Assembly: GCF_010731775.1 (NCBI RefSeq)
Contig: NZ_AP022590.1
Location: 1,798,001 to 1,862,000 of the forward strand
Reading direction: 5' to 3'
Source: Mycobacterium mantenii
Lineage (GTDB): Bacteria > Actinomycetota > Actinomycetes > Mycobacteriales > Mycobacteriaceae
Length of the DNA stretch: 64,000 bases
In this document: piece by piece, positions 33,297 through 45,009 of the stretch
Position numbering within the stretch: position 1 is the first letter of the stretch
Layout of the letters: every line of letters starts with the position of its first letter
Notes under the pieces: generated by a model
The model's input: the letters and a program-made list of their open reading frames with translations, nothing else
Told to the model about the DNA's origin: nothing
Databases searched by the model: none
Translations under genes and position numbers: made by a program

Positions 33297-33941
33297 CTAT
33301 TGGTAAGCGTAGAAGCCGGTTTCGGCGATCCGGCGGCGTTCCTCCGGGGACACGTCCACGTCGGCGGGTGAGAGCAGGAACACCTTGGTCGCGACCTTGT
33401 CGAAGGAGCCGCGCAACGCGAAGGCCAGGCCGGCGGCGAAGTCGACGAGCCGCTTGGCGTCCGCGTTGTCCATCGACACCAGGTCCATGATGACCGGGGT
33501 GCCGTCGCGGAAACGCTCGCCGATGGTGCGGGCCTCGCTGTAGTCCTTGGGCCGCAGCGTGGTGATCTTGGACAGCGGGTGGCCCTCTTCGAACATCATC
33601 GCCATGCGGCGCGGGTCCATCGCCAGCGCTCCGCGGGTGGAGTTGCGCAACCACGACCCGAAACGCGGCCCGCCCCGCTCGCCCCGGTCGAACTCGCGGG
33701 GGTGGACGGCGCCGTAGCGGGGCTCGTCCCCGTAGCCGCCGCGGTAGCCGGCGGGCGGCGGGTAGTCGGCGGGCTCGCGGCGCGGATCGTCGTAGTCGTC
33801 TTGCTCGTAGCGACCGTATCCGTCGTCAAATCGCGGGCGCGGAAAACCACGGGACGGAGCGTGGTCGTCGTAATACTCGTCCTCGTAGTCGTCCATTGGG
33901 GCCATACCGAAATAGGCCTTGACTTTGTGCAGTGTGCTCAT
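33297..33941 (-). CDS. sepF: SepF, FtsZ-membrane linker
   Basis: A 214-residue protein. An N-terminal segment that binds membrane ([13 protein letters not shown]) is followed by an Asp/Tyr/Arg-rich disordered linker (about 20-110). The SepF core has [40 protein letters not shown] and VFLLSPADV. In actinobacteria lacking FtsA and ZipA, SepF anchors FtsZ to the membrane. Matches Rv2147c in order and length. Confidence 0.95.
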   Translation of the reverse strand: MSTLHKVKAYFGMAPMDDYEDEYYDDHAPSRGFPRPRFDDGYGRYEQDDYDDPRREPADYPPPAGYRGGYGDEPRYGAVHPREFDRGERGGPRFGSWLRNSTRGALAMDPRRMAMMFEEGHPLSKITTLRPKDYSEARTIGERFRDGTPVIMDLVSMDNADAKRLVDFAAGLAFALRGSFDKVATKVFLLSPADVDVSPEERRRIAETGFYAYQ

Positions 33942-34007
33942 TGCGTTGACCCTTCTAGCCCCTGGGAGTACTGGTGTTAGTGATAAAGCTGTTACTGCAG
34001 TGACTAC

Positions 34008-34802
34008 TTACGGTGACGGTAACCGCCGCGGACCCAATAGCGCGGTACCGACACGCACACACGTCGAACCGTGTTTGACGGCGATTTCGAAGTCGTTGGT
34101 CATGCCGGCGGACAACCCGACCGCGTTGCGATGCGACTCGAGGACCCGCCGATGCTCGGATCGGAGCCGGTCAAAGGCCTCGTCGGGGTCCGAGTTCAGC
34201 GGGGGGATCCCCATCAGCCCGACCAGGTCCAGGTTCGTGGACTCCTCGACCTGGTCGCACACTTCGTCGACGGCGCCCGGTCGCGAAATGTCGACGCCGC
34301 CGCGAGACTCGTCGCCGTCGAGGCTGACCTGGACGTAGATCCGCATCGGGTCGGTGCGGCTGCCCTCGGCCAGGGCCGCGCCCACCGCCTTGTCGAGCGC
34401 GGTCACCAGGTGTGCGCTGTCCACCGAGTGAGCGGTATGCGCCCAGCGCGCCACCGATCGGGCCTTATTCCGCTGGATATGACCGACCATGTGCCACCGC
34501 GGATTTCCCACGTTCGCCCGCTCGGGCGCCGCCAGCAGCCGAGTGACTTCGGCCACTTTCGCCGTCGCCTCCTGGTCCCGCGATTCGCCAACGGCCCGGC
34601 AACCCAATCGGGACAAAATCACAACATCGGTTGCTGGAAAGAATTTGGTAATCGGTAGGACTTCGATTTCACCGACGTTGCGGCCCGCCGCTTCAGCCGC
34701 CGCCGCAAGGCGCGAGCGCACCGATGCCAATGCGTGGGTCAATTCCGATTCGCGGTCGCTTCGACTGCCCGGGGCTGGTATTCCTACCGCCATCGAGGTC
34801 AC
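34008..34802 (-). CDS. YggS-family PLP homeostasis protein
   Basis: A 264-residue alanine-racemase-fold protein binding pyridoxal phosphate. The Schiff-base Lys is in VLPITKFFPATD, followed by GESRDQEATAK, WHMVGHIQRNKAR, and GLMGIPPL with SAGMTNDFEIAVKHGSTCVRVG, all canonical. YggS proteins regulate free PLP and are not enzymes in the usual sense. GTG 34802 overlaps the stop of pgeF (GTGA). Corresponds to Rv2148c. Confidence 0.93.
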   Translation of the reverse strand: MTSMAVGIPAPGSRSDRESELTHALASVRSRLAAAAEAAGRNVGEIEVLPITKFFPATDVVILSRLGCRAVGESRDQEATAKVAEVTRLLAAPERANVGNPRWHMVGHIQRNKARSVARWAHTAHSVDSAHLVTALDKAVGAALAEGSRTDPMRIYVQVSLDGDESRGGVDISRPGAVDEVCDQVEESTNLDLVGLMGIPPLNSDPDEAFDRLRSEHRRVLESHRNAVGLSAGMTNDFEIAVKHGSTCVRVGTALLGPRRLPSP

Positions 34803-35581
34803 TCCATCCAGACCAGTGAGGCCAGCCGGCCGGTCGGCGCGTCCCGGCGATGACTGAACAATGCCGGGTCATCCACCGTGCACCGCGCATCGATGTCGAT
34901 TGCGGTCACACCCAAATCCCTTAGCTGGCAAGCGATTCCGGCCCGCAGATCCAGTCCGGGTGTTCCGGCGGCGGTGGTGGTGCGGCTGCCCGGCAACGCG
35001 GCCTCGACCTCGTCGGCCATGGCGGCGGGCACTTCGTAATTGCGGCCGCTGACGGCCGGGCCCAACAGGGCCGTGATGTCTTCGGGCTGCGCGCCGAGCG
35101 CCAGCATCGCCTCCACCGTCCGGGCCACCACGCCGCGCTGGGCGCCGACCCGGCCGGCGTGCACCGCCGCGGCCACCCCGGCACGCGCATCGGCCATCAA
35201 CACCGGAACGCAGTCGGCGGTCACCACCGCCAGCGCGAGTCTCGCCGTGCGGGTCACCAACGCGTCGGTGTCGTCGACCGCGCTGCCTCGCGCCCCGTCG
35301 ACCACCTCGACCCGATCGCCGTGGACCTGGTTCATCCACACCACGCGGTTGGGGCGCAGTCCGACCGCCTTCGCCAGCCGGGTCCGGTTTTCGGCCACCG
35401 CCGCCGGGTCATCACCGACGTGGTCGCCCAGGTTGAAGGTGTCGAAGGGCGGCTTGGAGACACCACCGGCGCGGGTGGTGGTCACCCGCCGGACGCGAAC
35501 GCTCACATGACCAGTATCGAAGATTCCGTGTCGGCCAGGCGGCCCCGACTGTTCCGATCGGGGGTCCAGGGTCACGGGCAT
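34799..35581 (-). CDS. pgeF: PgeF/YfiH-family peptidoglycan editing factor (multicopper-oxidase-like fold)
   Basis: A 260-residue protein of the YfiH/DUF152 family. Metal-site residues are in VVWMNQVHGDRV, TADCVPVLMADA and AVHAGRVGAQRGVV. PgeF hydrolyses aberrant UDP-MurNAc-L-Ser and so keeps Ser out of the stem peptide; related proteins act on purine nucleosides. ATG 35581 sits four bases beyond the ftsZ stop and is taken as the start; GTG 35506, where similarity becomes strong (VSVRVRRVTTTRAGG), is a good alternative. Corresponds to Rv2149c. Confidence 0.85.
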   Translation of the reverse strand: MPVTLDPRSEQSGPPGRHGIFDTGHVSVRVRRVTTTRAGGVSKPPFDTFNLGDHVGDDPAAVAENRTRLAKAVGLRPNRVVWMNQVHGDRVEVVDGARGSAVDDTDALVTRTARLALAVVTADCVPVLMADARAGVAAAVHAGRVGAQRGVVARTVEAMLALGAQPEDITALLGPAVSGRNYEVPAAMADEVEAALPGSRTTTAAGTPGLDLRAGIACQLRDLGVTAIDIDARCTVDDPALFSHRRDAPTGRLASLVWME

Positions 35582-35585
35582 GATC

Positions 35586-36749
35586 TCAGCGACGCATGAA
35601 CGGCGGCACGTCGACGTCATCGTCATCGCCGCCAATATTCAATGTCGATCCGTTGGTATGAACCGGCACGCTGACCGCGTCGACCGGTTCGAACAACGTC
35701 GAGGTGAGCTTGCCCGCCTTCGCCGACTCGATCCGGTGCGCGCCGCCGGTCTTCTCCTCCCTGTCGGCGCTGCTGCCGATCACGGGTTTACGGCCGGCGC
35801 CGGCGGCGTCGAAGCCCGCGGCGATGACGGTGACGCGCACCTCGTCGCCCAGCGAGTCGTCGATCACGGTGCCGAAGATGATGTTGGCGTCCTGGTGGGC
35901 GGCGTCCTGCACCAGCGAGGCCGCCTCGTTGATCTCGAACAGACCCAGGTCGCTGCCGCCGGCGATCGACATCAGCACGCCCTGGGCGCCCTCCATCGAG
36001 GCCTCCAGCAGCGGTGAGTTGATGGCGATTTCGGCGGCCTTGAGCGAACGGCCTTCGCCGCGTGCGGAACCGATACCCATCAGGGCCGTGCCCGCGCCGG
36101 ACATGATGCCCTTGACGTCGGCGAAGTCCACGTTGATCAGGCCCGGCGTGGTGATCAGGTCGGTGATGCCCTGCACACCGTTGAGCAGCACCTCGTCGGC
36201 GCTGCGGAAGGCGTCCATCAGCGATACCGCGGCGTCGCCCATCTGCAGCAGCCGGTCGTTGGGAATCACGATCAGGGTGTCGCAGCTCTCGCGCAGCGCC
36301 GAGATGCCGCTCTCGGCCTGGTTGCCGCGCCGCTTGCCCTCGAACGAGAACGGGCGGGTGACCACGCCGACGGTCAACGCACCCAGCTTGCGCGCGATGC
36401 TGGCGACGACGGGCGCCCCGCCGGTCCCGGTCCCGCCGCCCTCGCCGGCGGTGACGAAGACCATGTCCGCGCCGCGGAGCAGCTCCTCGATCTCATCCTT
36501 GGCGTCCTCGGCGGCCTTGCGGCCGACTTCAGGGTCCGCCCCGGCGCCCAGGCCACGCGTGGAGTCGCGCCCGACATCGAGTTTGACGTCGGCATCACTC
36601 ATCAACAGCGCTTGCGCGTCGGTGTTGATCGCGATGAACTCCACGCCTTTGAGGCCTTGTTCGATCATCCGGTTGACGGCGTTGACGCCGCCGCCACCGA
36701 TACCCACGACCTTGATCACGGCCAGGTAGTTGTGCGGGGGGGTCATCAT
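35586..36749 (-). CDS. ftsZ: FtsZ, tubulin-like division GTPase
   Basis: A 387-residue protein. The GTP-binding signature GGGTGTG is in [29 protein letters not shown] is the T7 synergy loop; the conserved C-terminal peptide [10 protein letters not shown] binds SepF and FtsW partners. It forms the cytokinetic ring. The start has GGAGG 7 bases upstream of the first of two adjacent ATG codons; M. tuberculosis uses the second. Corresponds to Rv2150c. Confidence 0.98.
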   Translation of the reverse strand: MMTPPHNYLAVIKVVGIGGGGVNAVNRMIEQGLKGVEFIAINTDAQALLMSDADVKLDVGRDSTRGLGAGADPEVGRKAAEDAKDEIEELLRGADMVFVTAGEGGGTGTGGAPVVASIARKLGALTVGVVTRPFSFEGKRRGNQAESGISALRESCDTLIVIPNDRLLQMGDAAVSLMDAFRSADEVLLNGVQGITDLITTPGLINVDFADVKGIMSGAGTALMGIGSARGEGRSLKAAEIAINSPLLEASMEGAQGVLMSIAGGSDLGLFEINEAASLVQDAAHQDANIIFGTVIDDSLGDEVRVTVIAAGFDAAGAGRKPVIGSSADREEKTGGAHRIESAKAGKLTSTLFEPVDAVSVPVHTNGSTLNIGGDDDDVDVPPFMRR

Positions 36750-37026
36750 TCGTCTTCCTCCCTGATGGGCTTAGTTCTCCCGGTGATGGGCTACCGGCGG
36801 TGGCTCCTCCGGACGTTCGCGGTCCTCTCTGGCAAACCCTCAACCTCAACCATAGAGTTAGAGTTATGTCAAGTAGTACCGCGCAACCAGAACGGTATGG
36901 GTATGGCGGGCCCTAACCCGGCAGGCGCGCCGACACGCGTTCCGCAAATTTCGCGCAATTTTCCCGCCCGGTGCGGCGTGCGCGCTGTTCGACGGCGCGT
37001 CGGCCCGAACGACGTGACAAAGATCG
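36750..37026 (-). promoter_or_regulatory. ftsQ-ftsZ intergenic region, probable ftsZ promoter
   Basis: 277 bp with no gene, the only break in the leftward coupling between murC/ftsQ and ftsZ. On the leftward strand TTGACA (36872-36867) is followed 12 bases later by TATGGT (36854-36849) and by TAACTC direct repeats. The spacing is too short for a classic pair, so TATGGT may be used alone as an extended -10, or each box may belong to a different promoter. Confidence 0.4.
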
Positions 37027-38049
37027 CTATTTGACCGTCGGCAGGTCGGGGCTGGACACGTCGTAGGTCTTGCCGGGCTGGGTGAGCAGCGCAGCCAGCT
37101 TCTCGGCCTTCTCGTCAGTGCGGTCGGTGGTCCCCCAGATCACCACCCGGCCGTCGCCCAGCGTCAGCGTGATCGAGGCCACCGAGGGCGCCGCGATCCT
37201 GCCGACCTGGCCCGCGACCTCGGGGCGCAGCGCAGTCAGCACCTGCAGCGCCGCCTTGGTCGCCGGGTCGTTCGGCCCCGGGTCGGCGACGTCGAGGTAG
37301 GGCAGCGCCGGTGGCGGCGGCCCGGTCGCGAAGTCCACGCCATCCCGGTCGAAGAGATGCGGGCCATCGGGAAAGTCTTTGACCGCCACCGGGACTCGCT
37401 CGACGATGGTGATCCGCAGCGCCGACGGATACTGGCGCTGCACCCGAGCGCTGGCCACTCGCCGGATCGCGGCCACCCGGTCGGCGACCTGGCTGGTGTT
37501 GATCTGTAGCAGCGGCGTCCCCGGCCGCACCCGCGCCGCGTCCAAGACCTCTTCCCGGGTCACCACCCCGGTGCCGACGACGACGATGTTGCGGGCCGAC
37601 ATCGCGGGCGTGAAATAGAGGATCAACGCCAGCCCGATCCCGACGATCACCAGCAAGACGGTCGCCAGCAGCATCTTCAGGCCCCGAACGACGCCGCGCG
37701 CAACGGGTTTGGGCTCGTTGACCAGCCGTCCGCTGGCGCGGCGCTTAGCCTCGCGGCGGGCCTCTTCGATGGCGGTGGCGCGGGCCTGCGCGGCGCGGCG
37801 TTCGGCCCGTTCGCGCCGGGCGCGGCGGCGGGGGCCCTCGACCTCGGCCTCACCGGTCTCTTTATCGGCCTCTTCATCGGCCCTTTGGTCGCGCTGCCGA
37901 TCGGCCCCCGCATCGGCTCCCGTCCGATCCGAGCCGGCGCCGGTGGCGAGCGGTTCGGTGGCCGCGTTGTCGTCGGCGTCGCCGGCCGGCTGACGGTCGG
38001 CCTGTTCGCCGACCACGTTGGTCGGGACGGGATCGTCCGACTGCGTCAT
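37027..38049 (-). CDS. ftsQ: FtsQ, divisome membrane protein
   Basis: A 340-residue type-II membrane protein. A long, charged cytoplasmic N-terminus (about 1-120, Asp/Glu- and Arg-rich) is followed by one TM helix ([20 protein letters not shown]). The periplasmic POTRA domain has [20 protein letters not shown] and the beta domain has [17 protein letters not shown]. FtsQ links early and late divisome proteins. ATG 38049 overlaps the murC stop (ATGA). Corresponds to Rv2151c. Confidence 0.95.
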   Translation of the reverse strand: MTQSDDPVPTNVVGEQADRQPAGDADDNAATEPLATGAGSDRTGADAGADRQRDQRADEEADKETGEAEVEGPRRRARRERAERRAAQARATAIEEARREAKRRASGRLVNEPKPVARGVVRGLKMLLATVLLVIVGIGLALILYFTPAMSARNIVVVGTGVVTREEVLDAARVRPGTPLLQINTSQVADRVAAIRRVASARVQRQYPSALRITIVERVPVAVKDFPDGPHLFDRDGVDFATGPPPPALPYLDVADPGPNDPATKAALQVLTALRPEVAGQVGRIAAPSVASITLTLGDGRVVIWGTTDRTDEKAEKLAALLTQPGKTYDVSSPDLPTVK

Positions 38050-39539
38050 CGCAATGCCCCGGGGGCGCTGCGGTTGGCCCGCACCCGCAATGCCGTGACG
38101 ATCTCGGGGCCCAGCAGGGTCACGTCGCCCGCGCCCATGGTGACGATGACATCGTTCGGCCCGGCGGCTGCAGCCACCTGCTCGGCGGCGGCGGAGAAGT
38201 GCGGCACATAGCGCACCGGCACGCTGACGTGCTCTGCGACGGTGGCCCCGCTCACGCCGGCCAGCGGTTGTTCTCGCGCGCCGTAGACGTCGAGAACGAA
38301 GACTTCGTCCGCCGCGTCCAGCGCCCGCCCGAACTCTTCGGCGAAAGCCTTTGTCCGCGAATATAAATGGGGCTGGAACACCGCGATGGCGCGGCCGTCG
38401 CCGCTCTGCTCGAGCAGGGTGCGGACCGCCGCCAACGTCGCGCTGATCTCCGTCGGGTGGTGCGCGTAGTCGTCGAACACCCGCACCGAGGCCGCGCTGC
38501 CGACTAGTTCGAATCGGCGGCGCACGCCCTCGAAGCCCTGCAGGCCGTCCAGCACGGCGTCGGCCGGGGCGCCGATCTCGAGCGCCGCCACCAGCGCGCC
38601 CATCGCGTTGAGCGCCATATGGCGTCCGGGCACCGACAACCGCAGCACCGTCGGGTGCTGCTCTGGGTCCAGTTCGGGGGCCAGCCGGATCTGCGCGACG
38701 GCTTCGGTGCCCTGCTGTTGCCACGACAACAACGTGGCGGCCAGTTCGCCGGACTGGTCCGCGCCCTCCTGCGCCGCGGATCCGTACCGCAGCACCCGAA
38801 TGCCCAGCTCGGCCGTGCGCCGCGCCAGTGCCGCGGCCCCCGGGTCGTCCACGCAGACCACCAGCGCCCCGCCCGGGGCCAGCCGCTCCACGAAGGCGTC
38901 GAACACCGCGACGTAGGCGTCGGCGCTGCCGTAGAAGTCCAGGTGATCGGTCTCGATGTTGGTGACCACGGCGACGTTGGGCGTGTACTCCAGCAGCGAG
39001 CCGTCGCTTTCGTCGGCCTCCGCGACGAAGCAGTCGCCGCTGCCGTGGTGGGCGTTGGTGCCGGCCTCCCCCATCTCGCCGCCGACCGCGAACGACGGGT
39101 CGCGTCCGCAGTGCTGCAGCGCCACGATCAACATCGACGTCGTCGTCGTCTTGCCGTGCGTGCCGGTGACCATCAGCGTGGTGCGCCCGTTCATCAGCTT
39201 GGCCAGCACCGCCGGCCGCAGGATCACCGGAATGCCGCGGCGCCGGGCCTCGACGAGCTCGGGATTGGTTTTCGGGATGGCGGCGTGGGTGGTGACGACC
39301 GCGGTGGCGCCGCCGGGCAACAGGTCCAGCGAGGACGCATCGTGCCCGATGTTGATCTGCGCACCCCGGGCGCGCAGCGCGTGAATGCCGCGCGACTCCT
39401 TGGCATCCGAGCCGGACACCAGACCGCCGCGGTCGAGCAGGATGCGGGCGATGCCCGACATGCCGGCTCCCCCGATGCCGACCATGTGCACCCTTTGCAA
39501 CTCAGGGGGTAGCGAGGGCGGCAGCTGTTCGGTGTTCAC
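38046..39539 (-). CDS. murC: MurC, UDP-MurNAc:L-alanine ligase
   Basis: A 497-residue Mur ligase. It has the N-terminal Rossmann motif [20 protein letters not shown], the ATP loop [13 protein letters not shown] and [11 protein letters not shown] in the C-terminal domain. It adds L-Ala to UDP-MurNAc, the first cytoplasmic step of the stem peptide. GTG 39539 is preceded by GGAGG and overlaps the murG stop (GTGA). Corresponds to Rv2152c. Confidence 0.97.
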   Translation of the reverse strand: MNTEQLPPSLPPELQRVHMVGIGGAGMSGIARILLDRGGLVSGSDAKESRGIHALRARGAQINIGHDASSLDLLPGGATAVVTTHAAIPKTNPELVEARRRGIPVILRPAVLAKLMNGRTTLMVTGTHGKTTTTSMLIVALQHCGRDPSFAVGGEMGEAGTNAHHGSGDCFVAEADESDGSLLEYTPNVAVVTNIETDHLDFYGSADAYVAVFDAFVERLAPGGALVVCVDDPGAAALARRTAELGIRVLRYGSAAQEGADQSGELAATLLSWQQQGTEAVAQIRLAPELDPEQHPTVLRLSVPGRHMALNAMGALVAALEIGAPADAVLDGLQGFEGVRRRFELVGSAASVRVFDDYAHHPTEISATLAAVRTLLEQSGDGRAIAVFQPHLYSRTKAFAEEFGRALDAADEVFVLDVYGAREQPLAGVSGATVAEHVSVPVRYVPHFSAAAEQVAAAAGPNDVIVTMGAGDVTLLGPEIVTALRVRANRSAPGALR

Positions 39540-40759
39540 AGCTTTCCTCCGGCCGAGCGGCCGAGCTGCGCCTTCCTGGCGATGTCCAGCGCCGCCTGGG
39601 CGACCTGGCGCGCCGCGTCGGGATGTCCCACTTGCGCGGCGGCGGTGGTCATGGCCGCCAGCCGCGGCGGATCGCCCAGCAGCGCCGCCACTTCCCGGGC
39701 GACCAACTCGGGCGTCAGATCGGCGTCGGCGACGATCATGCCGCCCCCGGCGTTGACGACCGGCAGCGCGTTCAGCCGCTGCTCGCCGTTGCCGATCGGC
39801 AGGGGCACGTAGATGGCCGGCAAGCCCACCGCCGAGACCTCGGCAACCGTCATCGCACCGGACCGGCAAATCACCAGGTCGGCGGCCGAATAGGCCAGAT
39901 CCATCCGGTCGAGGTAGGGCACCGCCACGTAGGGCGGGTCACCCGGCCGGGATTCACGCAGGTCGAGCGCGTTCTTGGGGCCGTGCGCATGCAGGACGGC
40001 CACGCCGGCGGCGGCCAGCTCGGCGGCAGCACCGGAGACGGCCCGGTTCAGCGAGGCGGCCCCCTGCGAGCCGCCGAACACCAGCAGGACCCGGGCGTCG
40101 TCGGCGAAACCGAAGTACCTGCGTGCCTCGTCGCGCAGCGCCGCGCGGTCCAGCGAGGTGATGGCCTCGCGCACCGGCACGCCGACCACCTCGGCGCGCG
40201 GCAGCCCGCAGTCGGCCACCGCGGAGAGCACCCGGTCGGCGCTGCGGGCGCCGACCCGGTTGGCCAGCCCGGCGCTGGCGTTGGCTTCGTGGATCACCAC
40301 CGGGACCCGGCGCTTGCGCCCCGCCACCCCGCGGGCCGCGAGGTAGGCGGGCAGCGCCACGTACCCACCGAAACCGATGATCACATCGGCGTCGACCGCC
40401 CTCAGCACGGCACGGGTTTCCCGGACCGCCCGCCACACCCGCGAGGGCAGCCGTGCCAGATCGCCGCTGGGCTTGCGGGGCAGGGGCACCGGTGTGATCA
40501 GCTCGAGGTCATAGCCGCGCTCGGGCACCAGCCGGGTCTCCAGCCCGCGGGCGGTGCCCAACGCGGTGATCCTGACCTGCGGATCGAGAGCACTCAGCGC
40601 GTCGGCGACGGCCATCGCGGGTTCGACGTGGCCGGCGGTTCCGCCCCCGGCCAGCACGACCGACAGCGGCCTATGCGAGGTAAAAGAGGACAACGCGGCA
40701 CCGGCGGGCGAAGGGTTTACCCCCCGCCCGCCGGTCGGCTTGTTGACCGTGTCGTTCAC
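39536..40759 (-). CDS. murG: MurG, lipid II-forming GlcNAc transferase
   Basis: A 407-residue GT28 enzyme. [20 protein letters not shown] is the N-terminal G-loop, [15 protein letters not shown] and [14 protein letters not shown] follow, and the donor site is [13 protein letters not shown] with [10 protein letters not shown]. It transfers GlcNAc from UDP-GlcNAc to lipid I at the inner membrane face. GTG 40759 overlaps the ftsW stop (GTGA). The first ~30 residues are Pro/Gly/Ser-rich and poorly conserved. Corresponds to Rv2153c. Confidence 0.97.
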   Translation of the reverse strand: MNDTVNKPTGGRGVNPSPAGAALSSFTSHRPLSVVLAGGGTAGHVEPAMAVADALSALDPQVRITALGTARGLETRLVPERGYDLELITPVPLPRKPSGDLARLPSRVWRAVRETRAVLRAVDADVIIGFGGYVALPAYLAARGVAGRKRRVPVVIHEANASAGLANRVGARSADRVLSAVADCGLPRAEVVGVPVREAITSLDRAALRDEARRYFGFADDARVLLVFGGSQGAASLNRAVSGAAAELAAAGVAVLHAHGPKNALDLRESRPGDPPYVAVPYLDRMDLAYSAADLVICRSGAMTVAEVSAVGLPAIYVPLPIGNGEQRLNALPVVNAGGGMIVADADLTPELVAREVAALLGDPPRLAAMTTAAAQVGHPDAARQVAQAALDIARKAQLGRSAGGKL

Positions 40760-42453
40760 CCGTAACGCTGACCTTCCAATGCGCGAGCGCGTCGTGGCTG
40801 ACGCTGGCCGGCCGCCTGGCTGACGCGGCGCTGGCCAGATCCATGATGCCTCGCCCGTGAGCGGGCGGTCCCCCCGGTCTGGCGAGCCGGCCGGCCCGCC
40901 GTTCGCGGTAGCGCCGGCCGCAGCGACGCGTCGGCCTTGCGGGAGGACTTGCGGGACGCCGTGCGCCCGGGCGCCCCCGCGCCCTTGCGGCTCGCCTCGG
41001 CCGACTTCGGACGGGCACGCCTGCGGTCGCGGAACGCCTCCAGCCGCGTCGGCGAGTAGGGCTCGGGTAGCGGCAGCCGCAGGATCCGGTTCACCTTGTC
41101 GTCGCGGCCCGCCCGCAGCGCGGCCACCGCCTCGGGTTCGTGACGGGCCGCGTTGGCCATAATGCCGATCATGAAAAGCGTTGCCGCGGTGGATGTTCCA
41201 CCGGCGGAAATCAGTGGCAGCTGGATACCGGTAACCGGCAGGATGCCGATCACGTAGCCGATGTTGATGAACGCCTGGCCCAGCACCCACATCGTCGTGG
41301 TGGCGGTCAGCAGCCGCAGGAACGGGTCGGCCGAGCGGCGGGCGATCCGCATACCGGTGTAGGCGAACAACCCGAACAGCACCAGCAGCGCGAAGGCACC
41401 GATGAAGCCGAGCTCCTCGCCGATGATCGCGAAGATGAAGTCGTTGTGGGCGTTGGGCAGGTAATTCCATTTGGCCACACCCTGGCCCAGGCCGTCGCCG
41501 AAGATCCCGCCGTGCGCCAGCGCGAATTTCGCCTGCCGAGCCTGGTAACCGGTGTCCTGCGGGTCGTTCTCGGGGTTGATCCAGGACCGCACCCGGTCCG
41601 ACCGGTAGCCGGCCGACATGGCCAGGATCGCGCCGGCCACGAAGACGGCCAGCAGCGAGGCGACGAAGACGCGCAGCGGCAGGCCGGCGTACCACAGCAG
41701 GGCGAGCAAAATGATGCCCAGCGACACCGTCTGTCCGAGGTCGGGCTGCGCCACGATCAGCGCCAGCGCGATCACCGCCGCCGGCACCAGCGGAATCAGC
41801 AACTCGCGCAGGCTCGCCCGCTCCAGGCGACGGGCGGCGAGCATGTGGGCGCCCCAGATGGCGAAGGCGATTTTGGCCAGCTCGGACGGCTGCATCGAGA
41901 AGCCCGCGACCACGAACCACTTACGAGATCCGTTGGCCAGGTTGCCGATGCCGGGAACGAGCACCAACACCAGCAGGATGACGGTGACGACGTAGCCGGC
42001 GAACGCGACGCGCCGGATGAACCGCACCGACATCCGCAACGAGGCGTAGCAGGCGATCAGCCCGATCACGGTCCACAGGACCTGTTTGCCGAAGATCACC
42101 CAGGCCGATCCGTCGGCATCGTAGGACCGCACGCCCGACGCCGACAGCACCATGATCAGTCCCAGCGTCGTCAGCAACGCGGTCACCGCGATGATCAGGT
42201 GAAACGACGTCATGGGCCGGCCGAGCCAGGCGCCGAACCGGCCGTGCGTACCGCCCTCTGCGGCGGTGGCCTTGTCCTTCTTGGCCTTGGGCGCTCTATC
42301 AACCTGCTTGTCGGCCTGCTTGTCGGACTGCTTGTCGGACGCTGCGTTCAAGCCGTCGTCCGCGTCGACGTCGTCGGCCGGCCCGGGCTCAGCCGTGGCG
42401 GTCCCGGTGTTGTCTTTACCCCGGCCCAGCAGCCGGGTCAGTGCGTTACCCAC
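40756..42453 (-). CDS. ftsW: FtsW, SEDS peptidoglycan polymerase of the septum
   Basis: A 565-residue membrane protein. A hydrophilic N-terminus has [15 protein letters not shown] repeats; then come ten TM segments from [20 protein letters not shown] onward. SEDS motifs include [17 protein letters not shown] and the [15 protein letters not shown] catalytic loop region. A long Arg/Lys-rich cytoplasmic tail (about 470-565) follows. With PbpB it polymerises septal glycan. GTG 42453 is chosen from similarity to VGNALTRLL starts; it lies 7 bases after murD. Corresponds to Rv2154c. Confidence 0.95.
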   Translation of the reverse strand: MGNALTRLLGRGKDNTGTATAEPGPADDVDADDGLNAASDKQSDKQADKQVDRAPKAKKDKATAAEGGTHGRFGAWLGRPMTSFHLIIAVTALLTTLGLIMVLSASGVRSYDADGSAWVIFGKQVLWTVIGLIACYASLRMSVRFIRRVAFAGYVVTVILLVLVLVPGIGNLANGSRKWFVVAGFSMQPSELAKIAFAIWGAHMLAARRLERASLRELLIPLVPAAVIALALIVAQPDLGQTVSLGIILLALLWYAGLPLRVFVASLLAVFVAGAILAMSAGYRSDRVRSWINPENDPQDTGYQARQAKFALAHGGIFGDGLGQGVAKWNYLPNAHNDFIFAIIGEELGFIGAFALLVLFGLFAYTGMRIARRSADPFLRLLTATTTMWVLGQAFINIGYVIGILPVTGIQLPLISAGGTSTAATLFMIGIMANAARHEPEAVAALRAGRDDKVNRILRLPLPEPYSPTRLEAFRDRRRARPKSAEASRKGAGAPGRTASRKSSRKADASLRPALPRTAGRPARQTGGTARSRARHHGSGQRRVSQAAGQRQPRRARALEGQRYG

Positions 42454-42460
42454 GCCCGCC

Positions 42461-43930
42461 CTACCGGAGCGCCGCGCGCACGGCCGCCGCGAAGGCGTCG
42501 CCACGGTCGGCGTAACCCGCGAACTGGTCGAACGATGCGCCCGCCGGTGCCAGCAGGACGGTGTCGCCGGGCTTGGCCACGGTGCGCGCCGCAGCTACCG
42601 CCGCGTCCATCACCGCCGCGCTCAGATCGCCACCGAATTGTTTCACTTCTGTCACATCTGCCCCAACAACCACAGCAGTCGCATCCATACCAGCATCCTC
42701 GCCTGTCACAACGTGGAGGACGGGTACATCCGGCGCGTGTCGCGATAACGCCTCTGCAACCTCTTGCCGATCTCGGCCGATCAGCACGGCCCCGACCAGC
42801 CGGGACGCCATCCTGGCCACCTCGGCGTCGACGGACGCGCCCTTCAGCAGCCCACCGGCGATCCAGACGACCCGGGGATAGGCCAGCACGGATGCCTCAG
42901 CGGCGTGGGGGTTGGTGGCCTTGGAGTCGTCGACGTAGGTGATCCCGTCGGCGACGGCCACCACCTCGGCCCGATGCCGGCCCACCTGGAACGAGGCGAT
43001 CGCAGCCGCGATCGCCTCGGCCGGCACGTCGACGCAGCGCGCCAGCGCCGCGGCGGCCAGGGCGTCGAGCACCCCGACCGGCCCCGGCACCGGGATGGAC
43101 TCGACCGGCAGCAGCGCCAGGTCGTCGGCGAAGGCGCGGTCGACCAGCTGGCCGTCGCGCACGCCCAGCTCCCCCGCCGCCGGCTCGCCCAGGCGGAAGC
43201 CGACGCGCACCGGCGCCCGGGCGGTGTCCAGCAACGCAGCCGCCCGGCTGTCATCCAGGCCCACCACCGCCACCCGGCCATCGAGCACCCGCGCCTTGGC
43301 CGCGGCGTACGCGGCCAGGCTGCCATGCCAGTCGAGGTGGTCTTCGGCGACGTTGAGCACCGCACCGGCCTCCGGCCGTAGCGAAGGCGCCCAATGCAAT
43401 TGGAAGCTCGACAGCTCCACAGCCAGCAGCTCGGCGGGTTGGGGCAGGACGTCGAGCACCGGCTCGCCGATGTTGCCGCACAGCAGGCTGCGCCGGCCGC
43501 CGGCGGTCAACATGGCGTGCAGCATCGACGTGGTGGTCGTCTTGCCGTTGGTTCCGGTCACCGCCAGCCAGCGGCGCGGCGGTCCGTAATGGCCCGCGAC
43601 GTCGAGCCGCCAGGCCAGCTCCACGTCACCCCAGATCGGCACCCCCGCCGCCGCGGCGGCGACCAGCAGCGGGGTGGTCGGCGAGAACCCGGGACTGGTG
43701 ACCACCAGCGCGTAACGGGAGATCTGCTCGATCGCCGTCGAGGTGGCCGCGGTCGCCACGCGGGCCTCGGCGAAGCCGCGCAACGTGGCCGGGTCGTCGT
43801 CACACATCGTGGGCGCCGCGCCGAATCGGGTCAGCGCCGCCAGCACCGCCCTGCCCGTTACCCCGCCCCCGGCCACCAGCACCGGCGTGCCGGGCGCCAG
43901 CGGTTCCAGCGGGGCCTCAAGACCGCTCAT
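42461..43930 (-). CDS. murD: MurD, D-glutamate ligase
   Basis: A 489-residue Mur ligase. [17 protein letters not shown] is the N-terminal nucleotide fold, [13 protein letters not shown] the ATP loop, [13 protein letters not shown] the central motif and [13 protein letters not shown] the C-terminal domain signature. It adds D-Glu to UDP-MurNAc-L-Ala. ATG 43930 shares one base with the mraY stop (TGATG), so reinitiation is likely. Corresponds to Rv2155c. Confidence 0.97.
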   Translation of the reverse strand: MSGLEAPLEPLAPGTPVLVAGGGVTGRAVLAALTRFGAAPTMCDDDPATLRGFAEARVATAATSTAIEQISRYALVVTSPGFSPTTPLLVAAAAAGVPIWGDVELAWRLDVAGHYGPPRRWLAVTGTNGKTTTTSMLHAMLTAGGRRSLLCGNIGEPVLDVLPQPAELLAVELSSFQLHWAPSLRPEAGAVLNVAEDHLDWHGSLAAYAAAKARVLDGRVAVVGLDDSRAAALLDTARAPVRVGFRLGEPAAGELGVRDGQLVDRAFADDLALLPVESIPVPGPVGVLDALAAAALARCVDVPAEAIAAAIASFQVGRHRAEVVAVADGITYVDDSKATNPHAAEASVLAYPRVVWIAGGLLKGASVDAEVARMASRLVGAVLIGRDRQEVAEALSRHAPDVPVLHVVTGEDAGMDATAVVVGADVTEVKQFGGDLSAAVMDAAVAAARTVAKPGDTVLLAPAGASFDQFAGYADRGDAFAAAVRAALR

Positions 43931-45009
43931 CAGGCACCGATCGCGCCCAGCCACTCACCGTAGAAGAGGGCCACGCCCAGCCCGCAGGCGATCGCGGTCA
44001 GTAGCCAGAAGCGGATGATGACCGTGGTCTCGGCCCAGCCGGCCAATTCGAAGTGGTGGTGAAAGGGCGCCATCCGGAACACCCGGCGCCCGGTGGTGCG
44101 AAACGTCAAGATCTGCAACACGACCGAGGTGACCTCGGCGACGAACAGCGAGCCCAGCACGACGGCGAGGATCTCGGTGCGGCTGGTCACCGAGAGGCCC
44201 GCGATGATGCCGCCCAGCGCCAGGGATCCCGTGTCGCCCATGAAGATCTTGGCGGGCGCGGCGTTCCACCACAGAAAGCCGATGCAGGCGCCGGCGGTCG
44301 CCGCCGCGACCAGCGCCAGATCCAGCGGATCGCGCACGTTGTAGCAGCCCAGCCCGGGCGCGGTGACGCAGGCGTTGCGGTACTGCCAGAAGGTGATCAG
44401 CACGTAGGCGGCGGTGACCATCGCCATGCTCCCGGCGGCCAGCCCGTCCAGGCCGTCGGTGAAGTTGACCGCGTTCGACCAGGCGCTGACGACGACCACG
44501 CAGAACAGCACGAACAGCCCGGGCGCCAGGGTGACGGTGGCGATCTCGCGCACGTAGGACAGATCCGCGCTGGCCGGTGTCAGGCCGTTGTTGTTGTGGA
44601 ACTGCAGCGCCAGCACGCCGAACAGCACCGCGGCGGCGACCTGCCCGACGGTCTTGGCCGTCTTGTTCAAGCCCAGGTTGCGCGACCTGCGGATCTTGAT
44701 CAGGTCGTCGAGAAATCCGACGCCGCCGAGCACGGTGGCCAGTCCCAGCACCAACAGGCCCGACACGGTCACGCCCTCACCGTCGAAGGCCAGCCCGGCC
44801 AGGTGGGTGCCCAGGTAGCCCGCCCAGATGCCGGCCAGAATGGCCACCCCGCCCATCGACGGCGTGCCCCGCTTGGCGTGGTGGGTGGGCGGGCCGTCCT
44901 CGCGGGTGTGGTGGCCGAATCCCTGCCGGGTGAACAACCGGATCAGCGCAGGGGTCAGCAGGATCGACACGGTCAGCGCGACGGCGACGGCGATCAGGAT
45001 CTGCCTCAC
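43930..45009 (-). CDS. mraY: MraY, lipid I synthase
   Basis: A 359-residue polytopic enzyme with ten TM helices. [38 protein letters not shown] with catalytic Asp residues, [13 protein letters not shown] and [12 protein letters not shown] are MraY signatures. It transfers phospho-MurNAc-pentapeptide to decaprenyl phosphate. GTG 45009 overlaps the murF stop (GTGA). Corresponds to Rv2156c. Confidence 0.97.
   Translation of the reverse strand: MRQILIAVAVALTVSILLTPALIRLFTRQGFGHHTREDGPPTHHAKRGTPSMGGVAILAGIWAGYLGTHLAGLAFDGEGVTVSGLLVLGLATVLGGVGFLDDLIKIRRSRNLGLNKTAKTVGQVAAAVLFGVLALQFHNNNGLTPASADLSYVREIATVTLAPGLFVLFCVVVVSAWSNAVNFTDGLDGLAAGSMAMVTAAYVLITFWQYRNACVTAPGLGCYNVRDPLDLALVAAATAGACIGFLWWNAAPAKIFMGDTGSLALGGIIAGLSVTSRTEILAVVLGSLFVAEVTSVVLQILTFRTTGRRVFRMAPFHHHFELAGWAETTVIIRFWLLTAIACGLGVALFYGEWLGAIGA

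Noticed and set aside
36849..36872. A canonical -35/-10 promoter for ftsZ
   Set aside because: TTGACA and TATGGT are only 12 bases apart, too close for one sigma-70-type promoter; kept only as a low-confidence promoter region.
37027..38724. A 565-residue protein including FtsQ
   Set aside because: The first 225 residues are antisense-type Arg/Gly-rich text over murC; FtsQ starts at ATG 38049, overlapping the murC stop.
39536..41920. A 794-residue MurG fusion
   Set aside because: The N-terminal part is an out-of-frame shadow of ftsW; MurG starts at GTG 40759.
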